Shown here: piece after piece, positions 23,403 through 31,789 of the stretch
How positions within the stretch are numbered: the first letter of the stretch is position 1
Layout: each line of letters begins with the position of its first letter
Source of the DNA: Mycobacterium sp. PO1
Lineage (GTDB): Bacteria; Actinomycetota; Actinomycetes; Mycobacteriales; Mycobacteriaceae
Direction: 5' to 3'
DNA: 64,000 nt
Assembly: GCF_017312405.1 (NCBI RefSeq)
Contig: NZ_BLTG01000024.1
Coordinates: 62,001-126,000 of the forward strand
Notes under the pieces: generated by a model
What the model saw: the letters and a program-made list of their open reading frames with translations, nothing else
Told to the model about the DNA's origin: nothing
Databases searched by the model: none
Translations under genes and position numbers: made by a program

Positions 23403-24119
23403 TCACCGTTGCGGCAGCGCGCCCGAGCTCAACGGGACGTGGGTGGTGCAGGCGCAGTCGCCGTTGACGATGGTCGCCAGCCTCTGGACGTGGGTACCCA
23501 GAACCTCGGACATCGCCTGCTGCTCGGCCTCGCACAATTCCGGGAACTCCTCGGCCACGTGGGACACCGGGCAGTGGTGCTGACAGATCTGCACGCCGCG
23601 CAGCGGACCGCCCACCTGGGTGGTCGTGGTGGCGTAACCGGCCTGACTGAGCGCATCGGCGACCCGATCGGCGGCCTCCTGGACGTCCCCGTCGGCCGGC
23701 TCGACACCGGCGAGGATCGCATCGATGCGCCGGCGCGCGAACGTGCGCACGGCGTCGTCCCCGCCGATCTCCCGCAGTTGCCGCATGGCCGCGGATGCCA
23801 GGTCGTCGTAGGTGTGTTCGAGCTTGGTCCGACCAGCTGCGGTGAGCTGGTAGCGCTTGGCGGGCCGACCACGCCCCTCCTGCTGCCAGGCCGCCGCGGC
23901 GTTGGCCTGGGCATCGCCGGCCTCGATGAGCGCATCGAGGTGCCGCCGGACGCCCGCGGCGGACAGGCCGAGTTCGTCGCCGATGCGACCCGCGGTGGTG
24001 GGACCGGACTCCAGCAGGAGCCTGATGATCGCGCCACGGGTGTGACCGTGGGTGTCACCGTCGACAGCATGCGACGACACCGGGTTCGGTGCGGTCGAGC
24101 GCTGCGTACGGATTTTCAC
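23403..24119 (-). CDS. sufR: SufR, Fe-S-containing repressor of the suf operon
   Basis: Encodes 238 aa. A DeoR/ArsR-like winged HTH (about 28-95; TAGRIGDELGLSAAGVRRHLDAL) is followed by a C-terminal Fe-S region with Cys179, Cys183, Cys196, Cys222 and Cys224. SufR represses the suf operon when loaded with a 4Fe-4S cluster and derepresses it under iron limitation or NO/oxidative stress. It is first in the operon, 74 nt before sufB. The start is uncertain: GTG 24119 lies inside the probable operator; GTG 24080 would be a shorter alternative. Confidence 0.92.
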   Translation of the reverse strand: MKIRTQRSTAPNPVSSHAVDGDTHGHTRGAIIRLLLESGPTTAGRIGDELGLSAAGVRRHLDALIEAGDAQANAAAAWQQEGRGRPAKRYQLTAAGRTKLEHTYDDLASAAMRQLREIGGDDAVRTFARRRIDAILAGVEPADGDVQEAADRVADALSQAGYATTTTQVGGPLRGVQICQHHCPVSHVAEEFPELCEAEQQAMSEVLGTHVQRLATIVNGDCACTTHVPLSSGALPQR

Positions 24120-24132
24120 AACACCAGTGTGA
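24116..24132. promoter_or_regulatory. Probable SufR operator
   Basis: A perfect inverted repeat TCACA-N7-TGTGA occupies 24116-24132. Read on the minus strand it contains ACACT-N5-TGTGA, which is the mycobacterial SufR binding consensus as I recall it. It lies between sufR and mptB and overlaps the GTG proposed as the sufR start (24119-24117). A repressor bound here would block early sufR transcription and could also affect the divergent mptB promoter 100 bp away. Confidence 0.75.
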
Positions 24133-24229
24133 CGCAATTCCCCGACAGGGTCTAGGAAGGGCACCCTTATCGGTGGGTGTCGCAATGCTCACATCGACTT
24201 ACCCCGACCGCCCGGGAATATCCGGCGGT

Positions 24230-24235
24230 TACGCT
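24230..24235 (+). promoter_or_regulatory. mptB -10 element, leaderless
   Basis: TACGCT is followed by exactly 6 nt and then GTG 24242. In mycobacteria the transcript starts about 6-7 nt after the -10 hexamer, so this mRNA would begin at the start codon. No Shine-Dalgarno sequence precedes the GTG. Confidence 0.6.
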
Positions 24236-24241
24236 GCCATC

Positions 24242-25966
24242 GTGGCAGGCCGCCTCTCTTCGTTGAGCACCTCGATCGCCGGTTGGCACGGCGACGAGCG
24301 CGCGGTCGGCACACCACTGAACGACGCTGAGCTCATCGCGATGCGCCGCACCCGGCTGTTCGGCGCCACCGGCACCGTGCTCATGGCCATCGGTGCGCTG
24401 GGCGCCGGCGCCCGGCCGGTCATCCAGGATCCGACGTTCGGGGTGCGGCTGCTCAACCTGCCGTCACGGATCCAGACGGTGTCACTGACGATGACCACCA
24501 CCGGCGCGGTGATGATGGCACTGGCCTGGCTGATGCTGGGCCGGTTCGCGCTCGGTGAGCGGCGTATGACGCGCAGCCAACTCGACCGCACGCTGCTGTT
24601 GTGGACGTTGCCGCTGCTCATCGCTCCGCCGATGTACAGCAAGGACGTGTACTCCTACCTGGCCCAGAGCGAGATCTCGCTGCAGGGCAGCGACCCGTAC
24701 CGGGTCGGACCGGCGACCGGCCTCGGGTTGGACCACGTCTTCACGCTGTCGGTGCCCAGCCTGTGGCGGGAGACCCCGGCGCCCTACGGCCCGTTGTTCC
24801 TGTGGATCGGGCGGGGCATATCGAGCATCACCGGCGAGAACATCGTCGAAGCCGTGTTGTTCCATCGTCTGGTCGTACTCGTCGGCGTCGGACTCATCGT
24901 CTGGGCCACCCCACGGTTGGCCCGCCGCTGCGGCGTCGCGGAGGTCAGCGCGCTGTGGCTGGGCCCCTGCAATCCGCTGCTGTTCATGCATCTGGTGGCC
25001 GGCATTCACAACGAGGCGCTGATGCTGGGCCTCATGCTGGCCGGCACCGAGTTCGCGCTGCGCGGCATCGAGGCCATGCGAGCCGCCAACGACGGGTCGT
25101 CGTCGCGACCGCCGCACCTGCCCCTCGGGCCGGCCCGCTGGTCCCCGCTGGCGATCGTGGTGCTCGGCGCCGTCCTGATCACGTTGTCGTCGCAGGTCAA
25201 GTTGCCCTCGCTGTTGGCACTGGGATTCGTGGCGATGGCTCTGGCGCATCAGTGGGGCGGCACGGTACGGGCGTTTGTGGCCGCCAGCGGCCTACTGGGC
25301 ACGGTGGCGCTGGCGGTGATGGCGTTGATCGGCTGGGCCAGTGGGCTGGGCTTCGGCTGGCTGTTCACGCTGGGCACGGCCAACGTCGTGCGCAGCTGGA
25401 TGTCGCCGCCGACGCTGCTGGCCCTGGGCACCGGGCAAGTCGGCATCCTGCTCGGACTCGGTGACCACACCACCGCGGTGCTGGCGCTGACCCGCGCGAT
25501 CGGCGTGACGCTGATCGCGCTCATCGTGACCTGGCTGCTGCTGTCGGTGCTGCGCGGGCGCCTGCACCCCGTCGGTGGGCTGGGTGTCGCGCTCGGCGCC
25601 ACGGTGCTGCTGTTCCCCGTGGTCCAGCCCTGGTATCTGCTCTGGGCGATCATTCCGCTCGCGGCCTGGGCCACGCTGCCCAAGTTCCGGGTCGCGGCGA
25701 TCGTCGTCACGCTGGTGGTCGGCATCTTCGGGCCGACCGCCAACGGCGACCGCTTCGCGCTGTTCCAGATCGTGCTGGCGACGCTGGCCAGCACGGTGAT
25801 CGTGGCGGTGCTGATGGCGCTGACCTACCGGCGCCTGCCGTGGCGTGCGCTGCCCGATCCGGATCCAGACCCAGCCGGCGGCAACGACACTGCGGCATCC
25901 GGCGACCCCACCTCACCACCGGCGCGGCCCGCACCCAGGAGCGACGCCTACGCTGAATCCCCGTGA
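24242..25966 (+). CDS. mptB: Alpha-1,6-mannopyranosyltransferase MptB
   Basis: Encodes 574 aa, a polyprenyl-phosphomannose-dependent GT-C mannosyltransferase with about 12-13 membrane segments. It builds the proximal alpha-1,6-mannan core of lipomannan/lipoarabinomannan at the plasma membrane. Conserved regions include MYSKDVYSYLAQ (catalytic first loop), HLVAGIHNEALMLG and LGLGDHTTAV. GTG 24242 gives the conserved N-terminus (SIAGWHGDE) and has a leaderless -10; ATG 24185 is an alternative. It overlaps the next gene by 4 nt (GTGA). Confidence 0.93.
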   Translation: MAGRLSSLSTSIAGWHGDERAVGTPLNDAELIAMRRTRLFGATGTVLMAIGALGAGARPVIQDPTFGVRLLNLPSRIQTVSLTMTTTGAVMMALAWLMLGRFALGERRMTRSQLDRTLLLWTLPLLIAPPMYSKDVYSYLAQSEISLQGSDPYRVGPATGLGLDHVFTLSVPSLWRETPAPYGPLFLWIGRGISSITGENIVEAVLFHRLVVLVGVGLIVWATPRLARRCGVAEVSALWLGPCNPLLFMHLVAGIHNEALMLGLMLAGTEFALRGIEAMRAANDGSSSRPPHLPLGPARWSPLAIVVLGAVLITLSSQVKLPSLLALGFVAMALAHQWGGTVRAFVAASGLLGTVALAVMALIGWASGLGFGWLFTLGTANVVRSWMSPPTLLALGTGQVGILLGLGDHTTAVLALTRAIGVTLIALIVTWLLLSVLRGRLHPVGGLGVALGATVLLFPVVQPWYLLWAIIPLAAWATLPKFRVAAIVVTLVVGIFGPTANGDRFALFQIVLATLASTVIVAVLMALTYRRLPWRALPDPDPDPAGGNDTAASGDPTSPPARPAPRSDAYAESP

Positions 25967-26901
25967 CCCCGCGCGAACGCTCATCGACGCCGGTGCGGCT
26001 GCGTGGAGTCAGCAAGCGCTACGGCTCGCTGACCGCGGTGTCCGAGCTGGACCTAGAGGTCGGGTCGGCCGAGGTGTTCGCCCTGCTGGGCCCCAACGGC
26101 GCCGGAAAGACGACCACGGTGGAGATGTGTGAGGGCTTCCTCGCACCCGATGCCGGCTCCATCGAGATCCTCGGGCTCGACCCCGTCGCCGACAACGCAC
26201 AGGTGCGGGCCCGCACCGGGGTGATGCTGCAGGGCGGAGGGGCCTATCCCGCCGCCAAGGCCGGCGAGATGCTCAACCTGGTGGCCGCCTACTCCGCCCA
26301 CCCGTTGGACCCCCAGTGGCTGTTGAACACGCTGGGCCTCAGCGAGTCGGCGCGCACGCCGTACCGACGGCTGTCCGGCGGCCAGCAGCAGCGGCTCGCA
26401 TTGGCCTGTGCCGTGGTGGGACGTCCTGAGCTGGTGTTCCTGGACGAACCCACTGCCGGCATGGACGCCCACGCGCGCATCGTCGTCTGGGAGTTGATCG
26501 ACGCGCTGCGCCGCGACGGGGTCACCGTGGTGCTCACGACGCACCAGCTGGCCGAGGCCGAGGAACTGGCCGACCGAATCCTGATCATCGACCACGGGAC
26601 CGCGGTGGCGACCGGCACCCCGACTGAGCTCACCCGCAACGGCGCCGAGAACCAACTGCGGTTCCGGGCCCCGCGCAAGCTCGATCTGAGCCTGCTCGTC
26701 ACCGCGCTTCCCGAGAGCTACCGGGCCGTCGAAGCAGCGCCGGGCGAATACCTCGTGGAGGGCCGGATCGACCCCCAGGTGCTGGCCACCGTCACCGCGT
26801 GGTGCGCCAGACTGGACGTGCTGGCCACCGACATGCGCGTGGAACAGCGCAGCCTCGAAGACGTGTTCCTGGACCTGACCGGCCGGGAGCTGCGATCGTG
26901 A
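25963..26901 (+). CDS. ABC transporter ATP-binding protein
   Basis: Encodes 312 aa of the DrrA-like exporter class: Walker A GPNGAGKT (43-50), signature LSGGQ (137-141), Walker B LVFLDEP (157-163) and the H-loop TTHQLAEAEEL. The C-terminal SLEDVFLDLTGREL is typical of drug/lipid/antibiotic exporters. It pairs with the permease that overlaps it by 4 nt. Equivalent to Rv1458c; the substrate is unknown. Confidence 0.92.
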   Translation: MTPRERSSTPVRLRGVSKRYGSLTAVSELDLEVGSAEVFALLGPNGAGKTTTVEMCEGFLAPDAGSIEILGLDPVADNAQVRARTGVMLQGGGAYPAAKAGEMLNLVAAYSAHPLDPQWLLNTLGLSESARTPYRRLSGGQQQRLALACAVVGRPELVFLDEPTAGMDAHARIVVWELIDALRRDGVTVVLTTHQLAEAEELADRILIIDHGTAVATGTPTELTRNGAENQLRFRAPRKLDLSLLVTALPESYRAVEAAPGEYLVEGRIDPQVLATVTAWCARLDVLATDMRVEQRSLEDVFLDLTGRELRS

Positions 26902-27689
26902 CCGAGAATCGATTCGCCCCGGGCACCTTCGATCCCGATCCCCGCCCGGCCCCCGTCCCGCGCATGCTGGCCGCGCAGTTCGCTCTGGAGCTTCGCCTGC
27001 TGCTGCGCAACGGCGAGCAATTGCTGCTGACCATGTTCATCCCGATCACCCTGCTTGTCGGGCTCACGTTGCTGCCGCTGGGATCGTTCGGACCCAACCG
27101 CGCCGCCACGTTCGTGCCGGCGATCGTCGCACTGGCGGTCGTCTCGACCGCGTTCACCGGCCAGGCCATCGCCGTGGCGTTCGATCGGCGCTATGGCGCG
27201 CTCAAACGACTTGGTGCCACCGCGCTGCCGGTGTGGGGCATCATCGCGGGCAAATCGCTGGCCGTGGTCACGGTGGTGATCCTGCAGTCGGTGGTACTCG
27301 GCGCCATCGGCGCGGCCCTGGGCTGGCGGCCGCCGCTGGCGGGTCTGGTGCTGGGTGCGGTGATCATCGCGGCGGGCACGGCGGTGTTCGCCGCGCTGGG
27401 ATTGCTGCTGGGCGGCACCCTGCGCGCCGAGATCGTGCTGGCACTGGCGAACCTGCTGTGGTTCGTCTTCGCCGGGTTGGGCGCCCTGACCGTCGAGGGC
27501 CAGAGTGGCGAGGACGCGATGGTGCCGTCGGCGGTGGCCTGGGTCGCCAGGCTGACCCCGTCGGGTGCACTCACCGAGGCGCTGTCGCAGGCGATGACAC
27601 TCTCGGTGGACTGGTTCGGGCTGGCCGTGCTGGCGGTGTGGGGGGCGGTCGGTGCGGTGTGCGCGCTGCGCTGGTTCCGGTTCACCTGA
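26898..27689 (+). CDS. ABC-2 type transporter permease
   Basis: Encodes 263 aa with six likely membrane segments. A cytosolic N-terminus carries an amphipathic LAAQFALELRLLLRNGEQ stretch, typical of ABC-2 permeases. It starts at GTG 26898, overlapping the ATPase stop (GTGA). The pair likely forms a half-size exporter; it lies just before ctaA, as in M. tuberculosis (Rv1457c). A link to heme or cytochrome biogenesis is possible but unproven. Confidence 0.9.
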   Translation: MTENRFAPGTFDPDPRPAPVPRMLAAQFALELRLLLRNGEQLLLTMFIPITLLVGLTLLPLGSFGPNRAATFVPAIVALAVVSTAFTGQAIAVAFDRRYGALKRLGATALPVWGIIAGKSLAVVTVVILQSVVLGAIGAALGWRPPLAGLVLGAVIIAAGTAVFAALGLLLGGTLRAEIVLALANLLWFVFAGLGALTVEGQSGEDAMVPSAVAWVARLTPSGALTEALSQAMTLSVDWFGLAVLAVWGAVGAVCALRWFRFT

Positions 27690-27723
27690 CCGCCCCTACT
27701 ACGGGGTGTAGTTAGCGAGCCTC

Positions 27724-27729
27724 TACCAT
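27724..27729 (+). promoter_or_regulatory. ctaA -10 element, leaderless
   Basis: TACCAT, then 6 nt (cacaag), then GTG 27736. No Shine-Dalgarno sequence is present, so the message is probably leaderless. The promoter lies in the 46-nt gap after the ABC permease gene. Confidence 0.6.
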
Positions 27730-27735
27730 CACAAG

Positions 27736-28692
27736 GTGCCCGTGAAACGACTCTTCATGCGGCTCGTCGACCTGCTTCCGGAACCGAGCCTGCGCGTGCA
27801 GCGCGTCATCGCTGCGGCGGTGATCCTCACCCAGGGCGGGATCGCGGTGACCGGTGCGATCGTGCGGGTGACCGCCTCTGGGCTGGGGTGCCCGACCTGG
27901 CCACAGTGTTTCCCGGGCAGCTTCACCCCCGTTCCCCATCCCGAGGTACCCGGCATCCACCAGGCGGTCGAGTTCGGCAACCGGCTGCTGACGTTCCTCG
28001 TCGTGCTCACCGCTGCCGCCGCGGTGCTCGCCGTGGTGCGGGCGCGGCGCCGCCGGGAGGTCCTGTTCTACGCCTGGCTGATGCCCGCGTCGACGGTGGT
28101 GCAGGCCGTGATCGGGGGCATCACCGTCCTCACCGGACTGCTGTGGTGGACCGTGGCGATTCACCTGCTCGCATCGATGACGATGGTCTGGCTGGCGGTG
28201 CTGCTTTACGTCAAGATCGGACAACCCGACACCGGCAGCTACGTCGCCTGCGTCCCCGCTCCGCTGCGCCGGCTGGCGGCACTGAGCGCCGTGGCCCTCG
28301 CCGCGGTGCTGGTCACGGGCACCATGGTCACCGGAGCCGGACCACACGCCGGCGACAAGAGCCTGGACCGCCCGGTACCCCGCCTGCAGATCGAGATCAC
28401 CACGCTGGTGCACATGCATTCGTCGCTGCTGGTGGCCTACCTGTCGCTGGTGATCGGCCTGGGGTTCGGGCTTCTGGCTGTGCGTGCTCCGCGCGAAGTA
28501 CGCACCCGGCTGGCGGTGCTCGTGGTCCTGGTCGCCGCGCAGGGCCTGCTGGGCACCATCCAGTTCTTCACCGGCGTGCCCGCGGCACTGGTAGCGCTGC
28601 ATGTCGCCGGCGCGGCGGCCTGCACCGCGGCCACCGCGGCGCTATGGGCGTCGATGCGAGAGCGGACCGAGGCCGAACCGCTCCAGCGCTGA
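27736..28692 (+). CDS. ctaA: Heme A synthase CtaA (COX15 family)
   Basis: Encodes 318 aa with about eight membrane segments. It oxidises heme O to heme A for the aa3 cytochrome c oxidase. Conserved features are TGAIVRVTASGLGCPTWPQC (with a Cys pair), H-containing GIHQAVEFGNRLLT, TGTMVTGAGPHAGD and VHMHSSLL, the last with heme-ligand histidines. It is near ctaB, which makes heme O. The 3' end overlaps the convergent ATP-grasp gene by 51 nt. Confidence 0.93.
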   Translation: MPVKRLFMRLVDLLPEPSLRVQRVIAAAVILTQGGIAVTGAIVRVTASGLGCPTWPQCFPGSFTPVPHPEVPGIHQAVEFGNRLLTFLVVLTAAAAVLAVVRARRRREVLFYAWLMPASTVVQAVIGGITVLTGLLWWTVAIHLLASMTMVWLAVLLYVKIGQPDTGSYVACVPAPLRRLAALSAVALAAVLVTGTMVTGAGPHAGDKSLDRPVPRLQIEITTLVHMHSSLLVAYLSLVIGLGFGLLAVRAPREVRTRLAVLVVLVAAQGLLGTIQFFTGVPAALVALHVAGAAACTAATAALWASMRERTEAEPLQR

Positions 28693-29598
28693 CTCCACAC
28701 CCAGCGCGAAGACCCGCTGCTGACGCAGTCGGCTCGGCGCGTTCAGCTGGCGCCAGCCCAGCGACGGCTCCACCAATTCGAGCTCGAGCAGCACGGGTGC
28801 GTCGGGACCGCCGATGACGTCCACCCGTGCGTACAACAGTTCCGAGACCGCGATACCCAGGTGCGCCGCGGCCGCCGACAGCGCCGCGTGGCCGAGGTCC
28901 CACAGCTCGAAATCAGGATCCGCGGGCGACAGCCGCTCCTGCGCGTAGGTACCCGACTCGTCGAACACCGGCGCACCCCCCGGCGGCGGGAGGATCGGGC
29001 CTTTGGTGAACGCGTGCGACGCCGCGCCGCCGAGAAACACCAGCGCCGTCTCCCCTGCCTCGACACGCGGGTCGAACGGCTGCACCAGCACGGTGTGGCC
29101 ACCGGCCTGCAGTATCGCCGCGTGCGCGCCCGCCGCCTCCGCCTCGGAGAACCGCAGCGCACCGGACGACCCCGCGCCGACCGCCGGCTTGACGACGATC
29201 TCGCCACCCCGGGACAGCACACCCTCAGGCAGCTCGAAGCGTTGCCCGGGCGCGATGAAACAACTCGGCACCGTCGGCACGCCGGCGTCGGCCAGGTCGC
29301 CCAGGTAGCGCTTGTCGGTGTTCCAGGCCACCACGTCGGGCGAGTTCAGCAGACGCGGCACCCGGCGCGTCCAGTCCAGGAACTCGTCCAGCCGTTCGGT
29401 GTAGTCCCAGGCCGCGCGCAGGATCACCAGGTCCGCCTCGAGCGCCGCCGGGTCGTCCCAGGACATCCAGCGCGCGTGCAGTCCGCGGCGACGCAGCGCG
29501 CCGACCAGTCCGGCGTCATCGCCGTCGCCGTCCGGCAATGCCGGACACCCCGCGAACACGATCCGCGGGTGGAACAGGTCGGGCCGGGCCGTCTTCAT
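28642..29598 (-). CDS. ATP-grasp domain protein (Rv1455-type)
   Basis: Encodes 318 aa with an ATP-grasp fold. The N-terminal domain has LVILRAAWDYTERLDEFLDW, the nucleotide-binding part GEIVVKPAVGAGSSGALRF, and the metal-binding end ELLYARVDVIGGPDAPVLLELELVEPSL. Related proteins ligate a carboxylate to an amine or thiol; the substrate is unknown. ATG 29598 is divergent from qor, 55 nt away. The 3' end overlaps ctaA. Confidence 0.82.
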   Translation of the reverse strand: MKTARPDLFHPRIVFAGCPALPDGDGDDAGLVGALRRRGLHARWMSWDDPAALEADLVILRAAWDYTERLDEFLDWTRRVPRLLNSPDVVAWNTDKRYLGDLADAGVPTVPSCFIAPGQRFELPEGVLSRGGEIVVKPAVGAGSSGALRFSEAEAAGAHAAILQAGGHTVLVQPFDPRVEAGETALVFLGGAASHAFTKGPILPPPGGAPVFDESGTYAQERLSPADPDFELWDLGHAALSAAAAHLGIAVSELLYARVDVIGGPDAPVLLELELVEPSLGWRQLNAPSRLRQQRVFALGVESALERFGLGPLSHRRP

Positions 29599-29653
29599 GG
29601 CGAAGCAATGCTACCGAGGGGGCGCCCGGCACCGCGGCGGGCATGATGGGCCT

Positions 29654-30640
29654 ATGTACGCCATCGAAGTCGCCGAGACCGGCGGACCGGAAGTCCTGTC
29701 CCACGTGGAGAAGCCGCGACCCGAACCCGGCCCCGGCCAGGTGCTGATCCGCGCGGAGGCGATCGGCGTCAACTTCATCGACACCTATTTCCGCTCCGGG
29801 CTGTATCCGCGCGAGCTGCCGTTCGTCGTCGGCAGCGAGGTGTGCGGCGTCATCGAGGCCGTCGGCGACGACGTCGCCGCCCTGACGGTCGGCGACCGGG
29901 TCGTCACCGACAAGGCGTCCGGCGCATACGCCGAGTACTGTCTGGCGCCGGCCGACTTCGTCGCCTACGTGCCGGACGGCGTGGCCCCCGACGCCGTGGC
30001 CTCGGCCCTGCTCAAGGGCATGACGGCGCACTACCTGCTCAAGTCCACCTATGCGGTCCAGCAGGGCGACACCGTGCTGATGCACGCGGGCGCCGGCGGG
30101 GTGGGGCTGATCCTGACGCAATGGGCGACCGCGCTGGCTGCTCGCGTCATCACCACGGTGTCGACACCGGACAAGGCCGAACTGTCACGCCGGGCCGGCG
30201 CGATCGAGGTCCTCGACTATCCCGGCAGCGACGCCGGCGACGCGCAGGCGTTCGGCGACCGCATCCGCGAGCTCACCGACGGCAACGGCGTCGCCGCGGT
30301 GTACGACGGTGTGGGGGCGTCGACGTTCGACGCGAGCCTGGCGAGCTTGGCGGTACGAGGCACGCTGGCGCTGTTCGGCGCGGCCAGCGGGCCTGTCCCC
30401 CCGGTCGACCCGCAGCGCCTCAACGCGGCCGGGTCGGTCTACCTGACTCGACCCAACCTCGCGCACTACACCCGCACCCCCGACGAGTTCTCGTGGCGGG
30501 CCGGCGAACTGCTCACCGCCATCGCCGACGGCACGCTGTCGGTGACCGTCAGCCACCGCTACCGGTTGCACGAGGCGCAGCAGGCCCACCGGGACCTGCA
30601 GGGCCGACAGACCGTGGGGTCGGTGGTGCTGGTCCCCTGA
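29654..30640 (+). CDS. qor: Quinone oxidoreductase (zeta-crystallin type)
   Basis: Encodes 328 aa of the medium-chain dehydrogenase/reductase superfamily without the structural-zinc cysteines. The NADPH-binding motif is AGAGGVGLILTQWA, and VNFIDTYFRSGLYP and GMTAHYLL are Qor hallmarks. It reduces quinones using NADPH. A CATGAT element (29642-29647) stands 6 nt before ATG 29654 and may be a leaderless -10. Length equals the M. tuberculosis protein. Confidence 0.92.
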   Translation: MYAIEVAETGGPEVLSHVEKPRPEPGPGQVLIRAEAIGVNFIDTYFRSGLYPRELPFVVGSEVCGVIEAVGDDVAALTVGDRVVTDKASGAYAEYCLAPADFVAYVPDGVAPDAVASALLKGMTAHYLLKSTYAVQQGDTVLMHAGAGGVGLILTQWATALAARVITTVSTPDKAELSRRAGAIEVLDYPGSDAGDAQAFGDRIRELTDGNGVAAVYDGVGASTFDASLASLAVRGTLALFGAASGPVPPVDPQRLNAAGSVYLTRPNLAHYTRTPDEFSWRAGELLTAIADGTLSVTVSHRYRLHEAQQAHRDLQGRQTVGSVVLVP

Positions 30641-30641
30641 G

Positions 30642-31583
30642 TCAGACGCTGAACAGCGCGGGCAGGGCCAAGGCCGAGTCGACGGCCAGCGCGAGGAACA
30701 CGACCGCGAGGTAGTTGTTGGACTGCAGGAACAGCCGCAGCGGCTTGACCGGCTCGCCGCGTCGCACCCCGGCGTAGAGCTGGTGCGCCATCACCAGGAA
30801 CCAGGTGCCGGCCACGATCGCCACCGCGGCGTACAACCAGCCGGTGGCCAGCGCCAGCGCCAGCGTCGCCGCAACGGTCAGCCAGGTGTAGATCAGGATC
30901 TGTTTGGTGACCTGCTGCTCGGTGGCCACCGCGGGCAGCATCGGCACACCGGCGGCCTTGTAGTCCTCCTTGTAGCGCATGGCCAGCGCCCAGGTGTGCG
31001 GAGGAGTCCAGAAGAAGATGATCAGGAACATCACCAGCGCGGGCCACTGGATCGTGCCGGTCACCGCGGACCACCCGATCATCACCGGCATGCAGCCCGC
31101 GGCCCCGCCCCACACCACGTTCTGCGAGGTGCGCCGCTTGAGCAGCAACGTGTAGACCAGCACGTAGAACGCGATGGTGGCGCCTGCGAGGTGGGCCGAG
31201 AGCATGTTGGTCGTCCACCACAGCCAGAAGAACGAGGCCACCGACAGGGTCAAGCCGAAGATCAACGCATGGCTGCGCGGCACCGTGGCGCGTGCCAGGG
31301 CGCGGCGTTCGGTGCGCTTCATCACTTTGTCGATGTCGGCGTCGGCCACACAGTTCAGCGTGTTGGCGCCGGCAGCCGCCAGCAGGCCACCGACCAGCGT
31401 GTTGAAGATCAGCACCGGGTCGACCGTGCCGCGGTGCGCCAGCAGCATGGCCGGGATCGTCGTGACCAACAGCAGTTCGATGACGCGCGGCTTGGTCAAC
31501 CCGATGTAGCCGAGGATGCGGTCGCGGAAGCGGACGGACCCGTTCGGGCTGTCGTCGACGAGATGGCCTTCGCGAATCCTCAC
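30642..31583 (-). CDS. ctaB: Protoheme IX farnesyltransferase (heme O synthase)
   Basis: Encodes 313 aa with about nine membrane segments of the UbiA superfamily. It adds farnesyl to heme B, giving heme O for CtaA. The prenyl-diphosphate/Mg motif is [15 protein letters not shown]; the second Asp region is [18 protein letters not shown] 31583 is chosen because GAGGAG lies 8 nt upstream; GTG 31592 is a weaker option. It is divergent from tkt and convergent with qor (1-nt gap). Confidence 0.93.
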   Translation of the reverse strand: MRIREGHLVDDSPNGSVRFRDRILGYIGLTKPRVIELLLVTTIPAMLLAHRGTVDPVLIFNTLVGGLLAAAGANTLNCVADADIDKVMKRTERRALARATVPRSHALIFGLTLSVASFFWLWWTTNMLSAHLAGATIAFYVLVYTLLLKRRTSQNVVWGGAAGCMPVMIGWSAVTGTIQWPALVMFLIIFFWTPPHTWALAMRYKEDYKAAGVPMLPAVATEQQVTKQILIYTWLTVAATLALALATGWLYAAVAIVAGTWFLVMAHQLYAGVRRGEPVKPLRLFLQSNNYLAVVFLALAVDSALALPALFSV

Positions 31584-31789
31584 GCAACCCACTCCTCGAC
31601 GACGAACAACGAACTTCTACTACAGAGGATGGTAGACCGCCGGGGCGGGTACCCGGAACCGCAGGGTCCCCACCGACTCCCCGGCCAGGGATGACCCCTG
31701 CGTCGCCGCAGCGTTCCGCACTAGGGTGGTTGGTGCGGATCACCCACTCACAACCGGATGCCCACCGCCCAAGTCAAGGAGTGCTCCTC

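Noticed and set aside
24089..24241. Longer MptB starting before 24242
   Set aside because: The extra residues are not conserved, and GTG 24242 has a well-placed leaderless -10; ATG 24185 is kept only as an alternative.
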